Assembly (NCBI RefSeq): GCF_035818675.1
Contig: NZ_JAYKZZ010000018.1
Location: forward strand, 62,001-126,000
Length of the DNA stretch: 64,000 nt
Origin: Parapedobacter flavus
GTDB lineage: Bacteria > Bacteroidota > Bacteroidia > Sphingobacteriales > Sphingobacteriaceae
Direction of reading: 5' to 3'
Part shown: positions 44,393 through 58,021 of the stretch, piece after piece
How the letters are laid out: each line of letters begins with the position of its first letter
Numbering within the stretch: position 1 is the first letter of the stretch
Notes under the pieces: generated by a model
The model's input: only the letters and a program-made list of their open reading frames with translations
Told to the model about the DNA's origin: nothing
Databases searched by the model: none
Made by a program: the position numbers and the translations under genes

Positions 44393-45361
44393 ATGCCATT
44401 TAGTAACAAAAGGAATAGTCGCGATGACAACTCCAATCGCCGGCGCAAATCAACCTCCGACTACTCAAAAGCGAAAGGCCGCAAGTTCCGTAGCCCCGAT
44501 ACACCCGGAAATGAAACGCGGGGGGATAAACCGGGTCGGGGCACTTACGGCAACAAGCCATATGACCCCTCAAAAAAGCGGCGCGAGCGTACAGATGTGC
44601 GCACGAAGCAACATAACGTTGTGGAACGCAAAGACGACGGGCTCATACGCCTCAACCGATACATAGCCAATGCGGGCGTCTGCTCCAGACGGAAGGCCGA
44701 CGAACTTATAGAGGCTGGCGTAGTTTCGGTCAATGGCGAAGTCGTTACCGAGTTGGGCAGCAAAGTAGATCCAGCCAAAGATGAGGTACGCTACAATGGG
44801 GAGCGACTGCGCAGGGAGAAGATGGTTTACGTTCTGCTGAACAAACCCAAAGACTATATTACGACGACAGACGACCCCCAAGAAAGACGCACGGTGATGC
44901 AGTTGGTGGCTAAGGCCACCCGCGAGCGGATTTACCCGGTGGGCAGGCTAGACCGCAATACCACGGGCTTACTCTTGTTGACCAATGACGGTAATTTAGC
45001 TGATAAACTTTCCCACCCACGCAATAACGTGGCCAAGATATATAACGTGGAGCTGGATAAAAACCTGACCCAGGGCGACTTGAATAAAATCACCTTCGGT
45101 TTGGAACTGGAAGACGGTTTCGTGAAACCCGATGCCGTTAGCTACGTGCAAGGCGCCAGTAAACGTGAAGTGGGCGTGCAGATCCATAGCGGCAAAAACC
45201 GGATCGTGAGACGTATTTTCGAGCATCTTGGTTATGACGTTATCCGGCTCGACCGGGTAGTGTATGCAAACCTCACCAAAAAGGACCTCCCCCGTGGGCG
45301 GTGGCGCTATCTTGAAGAAAAGGAAATCATCCAACTCAAACACTTTATCAAAACATCATGA
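44393..45361 (+). CDS. RsuA/RluB-family 23S or 16S rRNA pseudouridine synthase
   Basis: A 322-residue RNA-modifying enzyme. A basic, Asp/Arg/Lys-rich tail (about 1-75) precedes an S4 domain (IRLNRYIANAGVCSRRKADELIEAG) and the catalytic domain, where Asp187 lies in PVGRLDRNTTGLLLLTNDG. It converts a uridine to pseudouridine; the family fit is closest to RluB. The long N-terminal tail is usual in Bacteroidota. The stop overlaps the next start by 4 bp (ATGA), which couples translation of the two. Confidence 0.9.
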   Translation: MPFSNKRNSRDDNSNRRRKSTSDYSKAKGRKFRSPDTPGNETRGDKPGRGTYGNKPYDPSKKRRERTDVRTKQHNVVERKDDGLIRLNRYIANAGVCSRRKADELIEAGVVSVNGEVVTELGSKVDPAKDEVRYNGERLRREKMVYVLLNKPKDYITTTDDPQERRTVMQLVAKATRERIYPVGRLDRNTTGLLLLTNDGNLADKLSHPRNNVAKIYNVELDKNLTQGDLNKITFGLELEDGFVKPDAVSYVQGASKREVGVQIHSGKNRIVRRIFEHLGYDVIRLDRVVYANLTKKDLPRGRWRYLEEKEIIQLKHFIKTS

Positions 45362-45825
45362 CAGATCCGAAATCCCTTACGTCCGTAGCAGCTTTCCACA
45401 AAACATTTAAACATCCTGTGCTCCCCGAGCCAACGATCCCAAACGAAAATCGTTGTAAATTGCGGGTAGCCCTCCTTGCTGAAGAGCTCAATGAATTGGA
45501 GGAGGCGATTGCTGCCCGAGACCTCACAGAGGTAGCTGACGCGCTGTGTGATCTGCAATACGTATTGTCGGGTGCCGTACTGGAGTTTGGATTGGCCGAT
45601 AAATTCGGTGAGCTGTTTGACGAAGTACAGCGCTCGAACATGAGCAAAGCGTGCAAAACGGTACAGGAAGCCGAAGAGACCGTTGCCCATTACCAAAATA
45701 AGGGGGTACCATGCTATTACGAAGAAGCAGACGGCCATTACCTCGTTTACCGTACGGAAGACCGTAAGACACTTAAATCGGTCTACTACTCCCCTGCCGA
45801 CCTGAAAGGGATATTGGGCTCGTAA
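45358..45825 (+). CDS. MazG-like nucleoside triphosphate pyrophosphohydrolase
   Basis: A 155-residue all-alpha NTP pyrophosphatase-type protein. Metal-binding glutamates are in LLAEELNELEEAI and the following Asp is in VADALCDLQYVL, the EExxE...D pattern of MazG-like folds. It may clear non-standard nucleotides; the substrate is unknown. It starts 4 bp inside the pseudouridine synthase gene. Its last 40 bp overlap the convergent radical SAM gene. Confidence 0.85.
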   Translation: MTDPKSLTSVAAFHKTFKHPVLPEPTIPNENRCKLRVALLAEELNELEEAIAARDLTEVADALCDLQYVLSGAVLEFGLADKFGELFDEVQRSNMSKACKTVQEAEETVAHYQNKGVPCYYEEADGHYLVYRTEDRKTLKSVYYSPADLKGILGS

Positions 45826-46760
45826 TTACTGCCCTGGAAGGCGCCTCGGCGCTCTAATTCTTTGTCGATGTATGTCTGGATTGCCGATTTGCCCTTTCCC
45901 CAATTCGGGGCAATCAACAGTTCTTGGTCCGCCAACCCAAATAGTCGCTGGACGACGATATCGGGACGCAGTAATGGAATAAACTGGCAGAGGAAATCCG
46001 TGTATTCTTCCAAGCTGAACACATGGAATGGTTCGCGCTTATAGTGCACCCCCATGATTGAACCTTCCACAACATGGAGGTGATGGAGTTTCACAAACTT
46101 GATCTGGGGAAACCGATTAATTTCATCGGCATACCGCAGCATCATCTCGCGGGTTTCCCACGGGAATCCAAAAATGGTATGCACACAGATATCCAACGGA
46201 CTCCCCTTTACAAGCCCTAGGGCTGTCTCCAGTTCCTGATGGGAACATCCGCGGTTGATCCTATTTAATGTTTCATCATAGATGGACTCCATACCCATCT
46301 CCAAATCCACGTCATAGCGATCGGTATAGCTTTCGAGCAAGACAACTTTTTCAAAGTCAATGCAATCGGGGCGCGTACCTACAGATAAGCCGACCACATG
46401 TTCCGGTGCCACGCTAAGCGCCTCGTCATACATCGCTTTGAGGTAATGAACGGGCGCATACGTGTTGGTGTTGGGTTGGAAATAAATGATGAATTTCTCC
46501 GCCCCGTAACCATTTACCGCCCGCTGGATACCTTCCTCGACCTGTTCGCGGATTGTAGGCAGCTTCCGTGCCGAATCGGGCGTAAATGAGTCTACATTGC
46601 AATACGTGCACCCCCCAAAACCTTTACTTCCGTCACGGTTCGGACAGGTGAATTGACCGTCTACAATGATTTTGAATACCCGCTTGCCATCGTATTTAGC
46701 GCGTAGGTGCGCGCCGTAATGATTATAAGGCTTCTGCCCGATATCGAGGAGTGTTCCCAT
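45786..46760 (-). CDS. TIGR01212/YhcC family radical SAM protein
   Basis: A 324-residue radical SAM enzyme. The cluster cysteines are Cys39, Cys51 and Cys54 in CPNRDGSKGFGGCTYC, the wide spacing that defines the YhcC group and its relative Elp3. Following text such as FQPNTNTYAPV and SVGTRPDC is typical. Function is not settled; involvement in RNA or cofactor modification is proposed for relatives. It begins at ATG 46760, just past the rpoC terminator, and ends overlapping the MazG-like gene tail to tail. Confidence 0.9.
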   Translation of the reverse strand: MGTLLDIGQKPYNHYGAHLRAKYDGKRVFKIIVDGQFTCPNRDGSKGFGGCTYCNVDSFTPDSARKLPTIREQVEEGIQRAVNGYGAEKFIIYFQPNTNTYAPVHYLKAMYDEALSVAPEHVVGLSVGTRPDCIDFEKVVLLESYTDRYDVDLEMGMESIYDETLNRINRGCSHQELETALGLVKGSPLDICVHTIFGFPWETREMMLRYADEINRFPQIKFVKLHHLHVVEGSIMGVHYKREPFHVFSLEEYTDFLCQFIPLLRPDIVVQRLFGLADQELLIAPNWGKGKSAIQTYIDKELERRGAFQGSNYEPNIPFRSAGE

Positions 46761-46780
46761 GATGGGTGCAAAGATACGTT

Positions 46781-46813
46781 AAAAAAAACCGCCGGGTATA
46801 CCCCGGCGGTTTT
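46781..46813 (-). terminator. Rho-independent terminator after rpoC
   Basis: A perfect 12 bp stem (AAAACCGCCGGG at 46785-46796 with CCCGGCGGTTTT at 46802-46813) has a 5 nt loop. On the minus strand it is followed by a run of eight T, about 40 bp after the rpoC stop at 46855. It marks the end of the long transcription/translation operon. Confidence 0.9.
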
Positions 46814-46854
46814 GAATTAATTAACTATTAGTCACCAATCGATCCAATCACCGA

Positions 46855-49800
46855 TTAATCTTCCTCTTTGGAAGCCAGCAATTGGTCGTATTCCTCTTGG
46901 GACCCTACAATGATGCCCTCGTAGTCGCGTAAGCCTGTTCCCGAAGGAATCAAGTGACCCACGATGACATTCTCTTTCAAGCCGAGGAGGTTGTCGCGTT
47001 TGCCCGCGATAGATGCTTCGTTCAGCACCTTGGTGGTTTCCTGGAAGGATGCCGCCGAGATGAACGACTTCGTTCCCAACGACGCACGGGTAATTCCCTG
47101 CAACAAGGGGCTCGATGTAGCAGGTATCGCGTCGCGTACCTCAACCAATTTCAAATCGCGTCGTTTCAATCCGGAATTCACGTCCCGTAATTTACGCATC
47201 GACACAATCTGCCCTGGTTTCAGTTCTTCGGAATCGCCCTCATCCACGACCACTTTCTTGTCGTAAATATCGTCATTCTCTTCAACGAAATCCCAGCGGC
47301 TTACCGCTTGTCTTTCCAGGAACCGTGTGTCGCCCGGATCAGCGATTTCAACCTTCTGCATCATTTGGTGCACAATGGTCTCGAAATGCTTATCGTTGAT
47401 TTTTACCCCTTGCAGACGGTAAACTTCCTGTATACCATTAACGAGGTACTCCTGCACGGCCGAAGGGCCTTTGATAGCAAGGATATCGGCGGGAGAAATC
47501 GATCCGTCCGACAGCGGCATACCGGCCTTTACAAAGTCGTTGTCCTGAACGAGAATATGCTTTGACAACGGCACCAAGTATTTCTTGATCTGTCCGTCGC
47601 GCGATTCGATGGATATTTCACGGTTACCACGCTTCACACCGCCCAACGTTACCACACCGTCTATTTCAGTTACAACAGCAGGGTTAGATGGGTTACGTGC
47701 TTCGAACAGCTCGGTAACACGTGGTAAACCACCCGTAATATCGCGCGTCTTACCCGTCGAACGCGGAATCTTAGCGAGAATTACCCCTTCTTTTACCGTA
47801 ACGCCGTCATTTACCGAGACGTGTGCGCCAACCGGGATATTATATGTACGGATAACCGCACCTTTACCATCGAGAATCTTAATCGCCGGATTCTTGGTTT
47901 TATCACGCGTATCGATAATTACCTTTTCACGGTGTCCGGTTTGCTCATCGGATTCCTCACGGAAGGTAACACCTTCGATAATGGACTCAAACTCAACCTT
48001 ACCACCGAACTCGGAGATAATCACCGCATTATACGGATCCCACGAGCAAACACGCTGGCCTTTTGCCACCGTATCGCCCGCATTGACGTAAAGGAACGAA
48101 CCGTAAGGGATATTGTTAGTCATCAATACCTTCTTCGATTCGGGATCGACAATCCGGAATTCGCCGGAACGGCCGATAACCACCTGATCGGGGCCTTCTT
48201 CACCCTCATGTGGAACCGATCGGATATTTTCCAACTCAACGATACCGTCAAATTTGGCGAATATCTGCGATTCCGCAGCAATGTTGGATGCTGTACCACC
48301 CACGTGGAACGTACGGAGGGTTAGCTGGGTACCCGGCTCACCGATAGACTGCGCAGCAATTACACCGACAGCCTCGCCTTTCTGTACGCGTTTACCGGTG
48401 GCAAGGTTCCGTCCATAACACAATGAACAGACACCGCGCCGACTCTCGCAAGTCAATACAGAGCGGATTTCCAATCCTTCAACAGAAGAATGCTCGATTT
48501 TCGATGCAACCCCTTCATCAATATCCTGATCGGCAGCGACCAATAAATCACCGGTTACCGGATCGTATACATCGTGCAACGATACGCGGCCGAGTATCCG
48601 ATCATACAACGGTTCGATAATGTCTTCATTATCTTTCAATGCCGTGGTATAAACACCTCTCAAGCCACCGCAGTCTTCATCAACCACAATCATATCCTGG
48701 GCCACATCATGCAAACGACGGGTCAGGTAACCCGCATCCGCCGTCTTCAACGCCGTATCCGCAAGACCTTTACGCGCACCGTGCGTAGAGATGAAGTATT
48801 CGAGTACAGACAGCCCCTCTTTGAAGTTAGAGAGGATAGGATTCTCGATAATCTCTCCGCCAGACGAGCCTGATTTCTGTGGCTTCGCCATCAAACCCCG
48901 CATACCGCAAAGCTGACGGATCTGCTCTTTGGAACCACGGGCCCCAGAGTCGAGCATCATATACACCGAGTTGAACCCTTGATTGTCGGTCGATAGAATC
49001 TCCATCACGTTTGCCGTCAACCGGTTATTGATACGGGTCCAGATATCGATGATCTGGTTATACCGTTCGTTGTTGGTAATGAAGCCCATGTTATAGTTGT
49101 TCATCACCTCTTCAACCTCTGTTGTCGCCTGTTCAATCAGGTCAACCTTCGCATCCGGGATATTCAAATCCTGCAGGTTGAACGAAAGTCCACCCTTGAA
49201 TGCCATCTGGAAACCGAGCTCCTTGATTTCATCCAGGAACTTAGCTGCACGTGCCATACCGGTATTTTTCACTATTCTTCCGATAGTGTCCCGCAACGAC
49301 TTCTTGGTCAGTAGCTCATTCACATACCCGATTTCTTCGGGAACAACCTGGTTGAACAATACGCGTCCAACGGTCGTTTCGATGACCCGTTCTTCGATAT
49401 TACCGTCCGCACCCTTTACCTTGGTCTTCACCTTGATAAAGGCGTGCAAATCGATTTGCTTTTCGTTGTGCGCAATAATCACTTCCTCGGCCGAGTAGAA
49501 AGTCATCCCTTCGCCTTTGACTACCCGAGTTTCATCGGTTTTGCGGCCTTTCGTCATGTAGTAAAGCCCCAATACCATGTCTTGGGAAGGAACCGTAATC
49601 GGTGTACCGTTCGCCGGGTTGAGGATGTTATGCGATGCGAGCATCAATATCTGTGCTTCCAGGATCGCCGCATTACCCAAAGGCAAGTGTACCGCCATCT
49701 GGTCACCGTCAAAGTCGGCGTTGAATGCCGTACACACCAATGGATGGAGCTGTATGGCTTTCCCTTCTACCAGTGTCGGCTGAAACGCCTGGATACCCAA

Positions 49801-51135
49801 GCGGTGCAGTGTTGGCGCCCGGTTAAGCAACACGGGGTGTCCCTTCAATACGTTTTCAAGGATATCCCATACCACGGGATCTTTCCTGTCTACGATCTTC
49901 TTCGCGGATTTCACCGTTTTCACAATACCCCGCTCAATCATCTTACGGATAACGAACGGTTTGTATAGTTCGGCAGCCATGTCTTTAGGTAGACCGCATT
50001 CATGCAGTTTCAGGTTTGGGCCTACCACGATAACCGAACGCGCAGAGTAATCTACACGTTTACCCAACAAGTTCTGGCGGAACCGGCCCTGCTTTCCTTT
50101 AAGGATGTCGGAAAGCGATTTCAATGCCCGGTTGCCTTCCGTTTTCACGGCATTCACCTTGCGGGAGTTATCAAACAGTGAGTCTACTGCTTCTTGCAAC
50201 ATCCGCTTCTCATTACGGAGAATCACTTCCGGAGCCTTGATTTCCATCAAGCGCTTCAACCGGTTGTTACGGATGATGACACGGCGATATAAATCATTAA
50301 GGTCGGAAGTCGCGAAACGACCGCCTTCCAAAGGCACCAGTGGCCGTAACTCGGGCGGAATAATAGGTACGATTTTCACGATCATCCATTCCGGCCGGTT
50401 TTCTATCCGATCGCGCGAGCCGCGGAACGCTTCAACCACTTGCAGGCGTTTCAACGCTTCGTTTTTGCGCTGCTGTGATGTTTCGTTGGCCGCTTGGTGG
50501 CGCAAATCATACGAGAGCTGGTCGAGATTAAGGCGTTTCAACAATTCCTCAAGCGCTTCAGCTCCCATCTTAGCGATGAATTTCTGCGGATCGGTATCGT
50601 CGAGGAACTGGTTTTCTTTCGGCAAGGTATCCAGAATATCGAGATACTCTTCCTCCGTAAGGAAATCCATGTACTTGATACCGTCCTCTTCCTTTACGCC
50701 GGACTGGATGACCACGTATCGCTCGTAGTAGATAATCATATCGAGCTTCTTCGTGGGAAGCCCCAGCAGGTAGCCAATTTTATTGGGCAGGGAACGGAAA
50801 TACCAGATGTGGGCGACAGGCACCACCAAACTGATATGGCCCATGCGCTCACGGCGCACTTTCTTTTCGGTTACTTCCACGCCGCAACGGTCGCAAACGA
50901 TCCCTTTATACCGGATACGTTTATACTTACCGCAGTGGCACTCATAATCCTTTACCGGACCAAAAATACGTTCGCAGAACAAACCATCGCGTTCCGGCTT
51001 ATACGTCCGGTAATTGATTGTTTCCGGTTTAACCACCTCGCCACTTGAGCGCTCGAGAATGATCTCGGGCGACGACAAGCTAATCGTAATGGAGGTGAAG
51101 TTGCTTTTTATCTTATTATCCTTTTTGTAAGACAT
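46855..51135 (-). CDS. rpoC: RNA polymerase subunit beta'
   Basis: A 1426-residue catalytic subunit of RNA polymerase. Zinc site 1 uses Cys66, Cys68, Cys81 and Cys84; the active-site magnesium loop is NADFDGDQ with Asp474, Asp476 and Asp478. A second zinc site appears in CESRRGVCSLCYGR. The trigger-loop region reads VGVIAAQSIGEPGTQLTLRTFH. Length fits Bacteroidota, which lack the large insertions of some phyla. It follows rpoB by 34 bp and is the last gene before the terminator. Confidence 0.97.
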   Translation of the reverse strand: MSYKKDNKIKSNFTSITISLSSPEIILERSSGEVVKPETINYRTYKPERDGLFCERIFGPVKDYECHCGKYKRIRYKGIVCDRCGVEVTEKKVRRERMGHISLVVPVAHIWYFRSLPNKIGYLLGLPTKKLDMIIYYERYVVIQSGVKEEDGIKYMDFLTEEEYLDILDTLPKENQFLDDTDPQKFIAKMGAEALEELLKRLNLDQLSYDLRHQAANETSQQRKNEALKRLQVVEAFRGSRDRIENRPEWMIVKIVPIIPPELRPLVPLEGGRFATSDLNDLYRRVIIRNNRLKRLMEIKAPEVILRNEKRMLQEAVDSLFDNSRKVNAVKTEGNRALKSLSDILKGKQGRFRQNLLGKRVDYSARSVIVVGPNLKLHECGLPKDMAAELYKPFVIRKMIERGIVKTVKSAKKIVDRKDPVVWDILENVLKGHPVLLNRAPTLHRLGIQAFQPTLVEGKAIQLHPLVCTAFNADFDGDQMAVHLPLGNAAILEAQILMLASHNILNPANGTPITVPSQDMVLGLYYMTKGRKTDETRVVKGEGMTFYSAEEVIIAHNEKQIDLHAFIKVKTKVKGADGNIEERVIETTVGRVLFNQVVPEEIGYVNELLTKKSLRDTIGRIVKNTGMARAAKFLDEIKELGFQMAFKGGLSFNLQDLNIPDAKVDLIEQATTEVEEVMNNYNMGFITNNERYNQIIDIWTRINNRLTANVMEILSTDNQGFNSVYMMLDSGARGSKEQIRQLCGMRGLMAKPQKSGSSGGEIIENPILSNFKEGLSVLEYFISTHGARKGLADTALKTADAGYLTRRLHDVAQDMIVVDEDCGGLRGVYTTALKDNEDIIEPLYDRILGRVSLHDVYDPVTGDLLVAADQDIDEGVASKIEHSSVEGLEIRSVLTCESRRGVCSLCYGRNLATGKRVQKGEAVGVIAAQSIGEPGTQLTLRTFHVGGTASNIAAESQIFAKFDGIVELENIRSVPHEGEEGPDQVVIGRSGEFRIVDPESKKVLMTNNIPYGSFLYVNAGDTVAKGQRVCSWDPYNAVIISEFGGKVEFESIIEGVTFREESDEQTGHREKVIIDTRDKTKNPAIKILDGKGAVIRTYNIPVGAHVSVNDGVTVKEGVILAKIPRSTGKTRDITGGLPRVTELFEARNPSNPAVVTEIDGVVTLGGVKRGNREISIESRDGQIKKYLVPLSKHILVQDNDFVKAGMPLSDGSISPADILAIKGPSAVQEYLVNGIQEVYRLQGVKINDKHFETIVHQMMQKVEIADPGDTRFLERQAVSRWDFVEENDDIYDKKVVVDEGDSEELKPGQIVSMRKLRDVNSGLKRRDLKLVEVRDAIPATSSPLLQGITRASLGTKSFISAASFQETTKVLNEASIAGKRDNLLGLKENVIVGHLIPSGTGLRDYEGIIVGSQEEYDQLLASKEED

Positions 51136-51169
51136 ACTTTCGTTTCTAAAGTTAAACGCGCTTGCTTGA

Positions 51170-54979
<3,810 letters not shown>

Positions 54980-55100
54980 GGGAATAAGATTTTAGTTTAA
55001 CTATTTAAACTGCACTTTTGATACTGCTTTCGCCTTGTTCGGGCACCCATACAGCACGGATGTGGGTATTGACACAAAGAGGACAAGTCATAAACAGGAA

Positions 55101-55131
55101 TAGACTCTGACGAAATTCACGTCAGAGTCTA
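55101..55131 (-). promoter_or_regulatory. Hairpin in the rplL-rpoB gap (attenuator or processing site)
   Basis: A perfect 12 bp stem TAGACTCTGACG (55101-55112) and CGTCAGAGTCTA (55120-55131) has a 7 nt loop AAATTCA. On the minus strand it lies 30 bp after the rplL stop and is not followed by a proper T-run. In E. coli the same gap holds a partial terminator and an RNase III site that reduce polymerase relative to ribosomal protein; the same role is inferred. Confidence 0.6.
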
Positions 55132-55160
55132 CCCCATTCAGGTGTGTTGTATGAACTGAA

Positions 55161-55541
55161 TTAGTTGAGCTCAACAACAGCTCCTGCTTCTTCAAGTTGC
55201 TTTTTCAACGCTTCAGCTTCGTCTTTCGCTACACCGGTTTTGATTTCTTTCGGCGCACCGTCAACCAAGTCTTTGGCTTCTTTCAGGCCGAGACCAGTCA
55301 ATTCCTTAACCAATTTAACCACGGCTAATTTCTGACCACCAGCTTCTTTCAAAATCACATCGAACGCTGATTTTTCTTCCGCTGCGGCAGGCGCATCACC
55401 GCCAGCAGCCGGACCAGCAACAGCCACTGCCGCAGCAGCAGGCTCAATACCGTGCTCGTCTTTCAAGATTTGAGCTAACTCGTTAACTTCCTTTACTGTC
55501 AAGTTTACCAACTGCTCTGCAAACGCTTTTAAATCTGCCAT
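55161..55541 (-). CDS. rplL: 50S ribosomal protein L7/L12
   Basis: A 126-residue stalk protein. The N-terminal dimer part (MADLKAFAEQLVNLTVKEVNELAQIL) is followed by an Ala/Pro-rich hinge (about 32-56) and a C-terminal factor-binding domain (EKSAFDVILKEAGGQKLAVVK...LGLKEAKDLVDGAPK). It binds as dimers to L10 and recruits translation GTPases. It lies 77 bp after rplJ in the usual order. Confidence 0.97.
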   Translation of the reverse strand: MADLKAFAEQLVNLTVKEVNELAQILKDEHGIEPAAAAVAVAGPAAGGDAPAAAEEKSAFDVILKEAGGQKLAVVKLVKELTGLGLKEAKDLVDGAPKEIKTGVAKDEAEALKKQLEEAGAVVELN

Positions 55542-55618
55542 TTTATTTTAATTTTTGAATTTACTTTTTTAAAAAACTATTAACAATCCTTTGGGTATTT
55601 TTGATTGGAGGGACCCGA

Positions 55619-56137
55619 TTAACCTCTTTCTTGTAAAGTTTTAACCAAACCGGACAGTGTATTACCACCAGACTGAAGTGCGGAAACCACATTCTTAGCA
55701 GGCGATTGCAACAAGCCGACGATATCGCCGATGAGCTCCTGCTTCGATTTAAGCTTGCTCAACGTGTCAACCTGGTTATCACCGATAAACACCGATGCAT
55801 CGATATAGGCACCTTTCAACACGGGCTTATCGCCTTCTTTGCGAAGCTCCTTAATCAATTTGGCCGGCGCACTTCCGGTTTCGGAAAACAACATGGTCGA
55901 TGACCCTCGCAAAACGCCGATTAGCTCTTCCGAATCAACCCCGGCGGCTACAAGCGCTTTTTGGATCAGGGTGTTTTTCGCCACTTGGATCGCGATGCCT
56001 TTATCAAAGCATTTACGGCGTATCCCGTTGACTTTCGCTACACTCAAATCAGCAGTGTCGGTGATGTAAAAATTACCGTACGATTTAATCTGCTCAGTTA
56101 AAGCATTAACAATTTCTTGCTTTTCTTCTCTTTTCAT
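55619..56137 (-). CDS. rplJ: 50S ribosomal protein L10
   Basis: A 172-residue ribosomal protein that anchors the L7/L12 stalk. The typical beginning MKREEKQEIVNALTEQIKSY, the RKCFDKGIAIQVAKNTLIQKAL segment and a C-terminal helix for L12 binding are visible. In E. coli the L10-L12 complex represses this operon by binding its leader; here rplA ends only 2 bp upstream, so such a leader would have to lie inside rplA. Confidence 0.96.
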   Translation of the reverse strand: MKREEKQEIVNALTEQIKSYGNFYITDTADLSVAKVNGIRRKCFDKGIAIQVAKNTLIQKALVAAGVDSEELIGVLRGSSTMLFSETGSAPAKLIKELRKEGDKPVLKGAYIDASVFIGDNQVDTLSKLKSKQELIGDIVGLLQSPAKNVVSALQSGGNTLSGLVKTLQERG

Positions 56138-56139
56138 GA

Positions 56140-56838
56140 TTAAATTCCCGCTACTGATTTCATTTCAATTTGAACACCTGGACTCATGGTGGAAGAAAGA
56201 TAAATGCTCTTGAAATAAGTGCCTTTAGCCGCAGACGGCTTCAATTTGGAAAGGGTCTGCAATACTTCCAAGGCGTTATCATAAATCTTTTCCGATGAAA
56301 AAGATGCTTTACCAACAGACGTATGGATAATCCCCGTCTTGTCCACCTTGAAATCAATCTTCCCTGCTTTCACGTCGGTCACTGCCTTACCGATATCCGT
56401 CGTTACCGTACCTGTTTTCGGGTTAGGCATCAGGTTCCGTGGACCCAGGATACGGCCCAACCTACCTACTTTTGCCATCACACTCGGCATGGTAATAATG
56501 ATATCAATATCGGTCCATCCACCTTCAATCTTGCTGATATAATCGTCCAATCCGACATAGTCTGCTCCTGCAGCCTTGGCCTCTTCTTCCTTATCGGGTG
56601 TACAGAGAACCAATACGCGGACAGTTTTGCCCGTACCATGTGGCAGCGTGGCGATACCACGCACCATTTGATTTGCTTTACGGGGATCCACGCCGAGGCG
56701 CACATCGATATCCACCGACGCATCAAACTTTGCATTGGTCATATCCTTTACCAAGGCCGCAGCCTCTTCCAAAGTATATGCCTTACCAACTTCAATCTTG
56801 GATAGTGCCGCTTTCTGATTTTTTGTTAATCTTGCCAC
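56140..56838 (-). CDS. rplA: 50S ribosomal protein L1 (GTG start)
   Basis: A 232-residue ribosomal protein of the L1 stalk, which helps release deacylated tRNA. It begins MARLTKNQKAAL from a GTG codon (56836-56838). The family phrase LGPRNLMPNPKTGTVT is present. L1 also represses its own operon by binding the rplK leader in many bacteria. It lies 22 bp after rplK and 2 bp before rplJ. Confidence 0.96.
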   Translation of the reverse strand: MARLTKNQKAALSKIEVGKAYTLEEAAALVKDMTNAKFDASVDIDVRLGVDPRKANQMVRGIATLPHGTGKTVRVLVLCTPDKEEEAKAAGADYVGLDDYISKIEGGWTDIDIIITMPSVMAKVGRLGRILGPRNLMPNPKTGTVTTDIGKAVTDVKAGKIDFKVDKTGIIHTSVGKASFSSEKIYDNALEVLQTLSKLKPSAAKGTYFKSIYLSSTMSPGVQIEMKSVAGI

Positions 56839-56860
56839 TTTCTTAAACTGATTTCGTTAA

Positions 56861-57304
56861 TTAATTATTCCAGGGCGCACTACCACTCACGGTAATACCC
56901 ATACTACGCGCCGTTCCGGCAACCATGCGCATGGCCGATTCAACCGTGAATGCATTCAAATCAGTCATTTTATCCTTGGCAATGGTTTCCACTTGTTCCC
57001 AAGTAACCGCACCCACCTTCTTCCGGTTAGGTTCGCCCGATCCCTTCTTTACGCCCGATACTTCCACCAACTGGACAGCAACGGGAGGGGTCTTGATGAT
57101 AAAATCGAATGATTTGTCGCTATAAACGGTAATCACGACGGGCAATACCTTGCCTGGCTTGTCTTGCGTACGGGCATTGAACTGCTTGCAAAACTCCATG
57201 ATGTTCACCCCCTTTGCACCCAAAGCGGGCCCAACTGGAGGCGATGGATTCGCAGCGCCACCCTTCACCTGTAATTTTACTAACGCACTGACTTCTTTTG
57301 CCAT
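56861..57304 (-). CDS. rplK: 50S ribosomal protein L11
   Basis: A 147-residue protein of the GTPase-associated centre. Typical text is LQVKGGAANPSPPVGPALGAKGVNI, with the proline pair contacted by thiostrepton-class antibiotics, and the C-terminal RNA-binding part with MRMVAGTARSMGI. It starts a group of four ribosomal genes with a promoter element of its own upstream at 57423-57430. Confidence 0.97.
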   Translation of the reverse strand: MAKEVSALVKLQVKGGAANPSPPVGPALGAKGVNIMEFCKQFNARTQDKPGKVLPVVITVYSDKSFDFIIKTPPVAVQLVEVSGVKKGSGEPNRKKVGAVTWEQVETIAKDKMTDLNAFTVESAMRMVAGTARSMGITVSGSAPWNN

Positions 57305-57422
57305 TTCTCGATCTTAAATTTAATTAAATAAATGTTTGTTAGTAAGTTGGAAGCATATAACGTAACATTTAGATTTTGAAGCGCTTATCGCGTTAAATAC
57401 GTTCGCACCCCAAAACGGAGTG

Positions 57423-57430
57423 CAAAGGTA
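57423..57430 (-). promoter_or_regulatory. -7 element in the nusG-rplK gap
   Basis: Minus strand TACCTTTG matches TAnnTTTG. A transcript would begin near 57417 and carry a leader of about 113 nt before rplK, room enough for an L1-binding site as in E. coli. A matching -33 element is not obvious. Confidence 0.4.
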
Positions 57431-57458
57431 CAACTTTTTTATTAATATAGGGATTCTT

Positions 57459-58004
57459 TTATTCTTTCTCTACCTGAATATAATTCAATTCAAGGGGTGT
57501 CTTACGACCGAAGACCTTCACCATCACCTTTAACTTCTTCTTCTCCTCGTTTACCTCTTCGATTTCACCGGTAAATCCGTTGAACGGGCCGTCATTAACT
57601 TTCACCAACTCACCCACGTAAAACGGCACACTCATCAACTCGCCCTGTTCCGACATCTCATCCACCTTACCTAAAATACGGTTGATCTCTGCCGGACGCA
57701 ACGGAATGGGGTTCCCTGCTTTATCGCCCAAGAAGCCAACCACACTGTTGATGTTCTTGATCACGTGTTCCAGCTCACCATCCAATGCAATTTCGATTAA
57801 CACGTATCCCGGATAGAAGTTGCGCTCCTTGGCGACTTTCTTGCCATCGCGCATCTGGTAATACTTCTCCATCGGAATCAGCACCTGGGGTACAAGATGA
57901 CTGATGCCCAAGCGGTTTACCTCAGCTTCAATATATTGCTTTACCTTTTTTTCCTTACCGCTTACGGCCCTTACAACATACCATTTCAGTGCTTGATCTG
58001 CCAT
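57459..58004 (-). CDS. nusG: Transcription termination/antitermination protein NusG
   Basis: A 181-residue elongation factor that binds RNA polymerase and couples it to the ribosome or Rho. The NGN domain begins KWYVVRAVSGKEKKVKQYIE and contains RNFYPGYVLIE; the KOW domain near the end has ELVKVNDGPFNGFTGEIEEVN. It lies 17 bp after secE. No insertion of the kind seen in some Bacteroidota UpxY paralogues is visible. Confidence 0.96.
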   Translation of the reverse strand: MADQALKWYVVRAVSGKEKKVKQYIEAEVNRLGISHLVPQVLIPMEKYYQMRDGKKVAKERNFYPGYVLIEIALDGELEHVIKNINSVVGFLGDKAGNPIPLRPAEINRILGKVDEMSEQGELMSVPFYVGELVKVNDGPFNGFTGEIEEVNEEKKKLKVMVKVFGRKTPLELNYIQVEKE

Positions 58005-58021
58005 TTCTTCTTTCCCGACAA

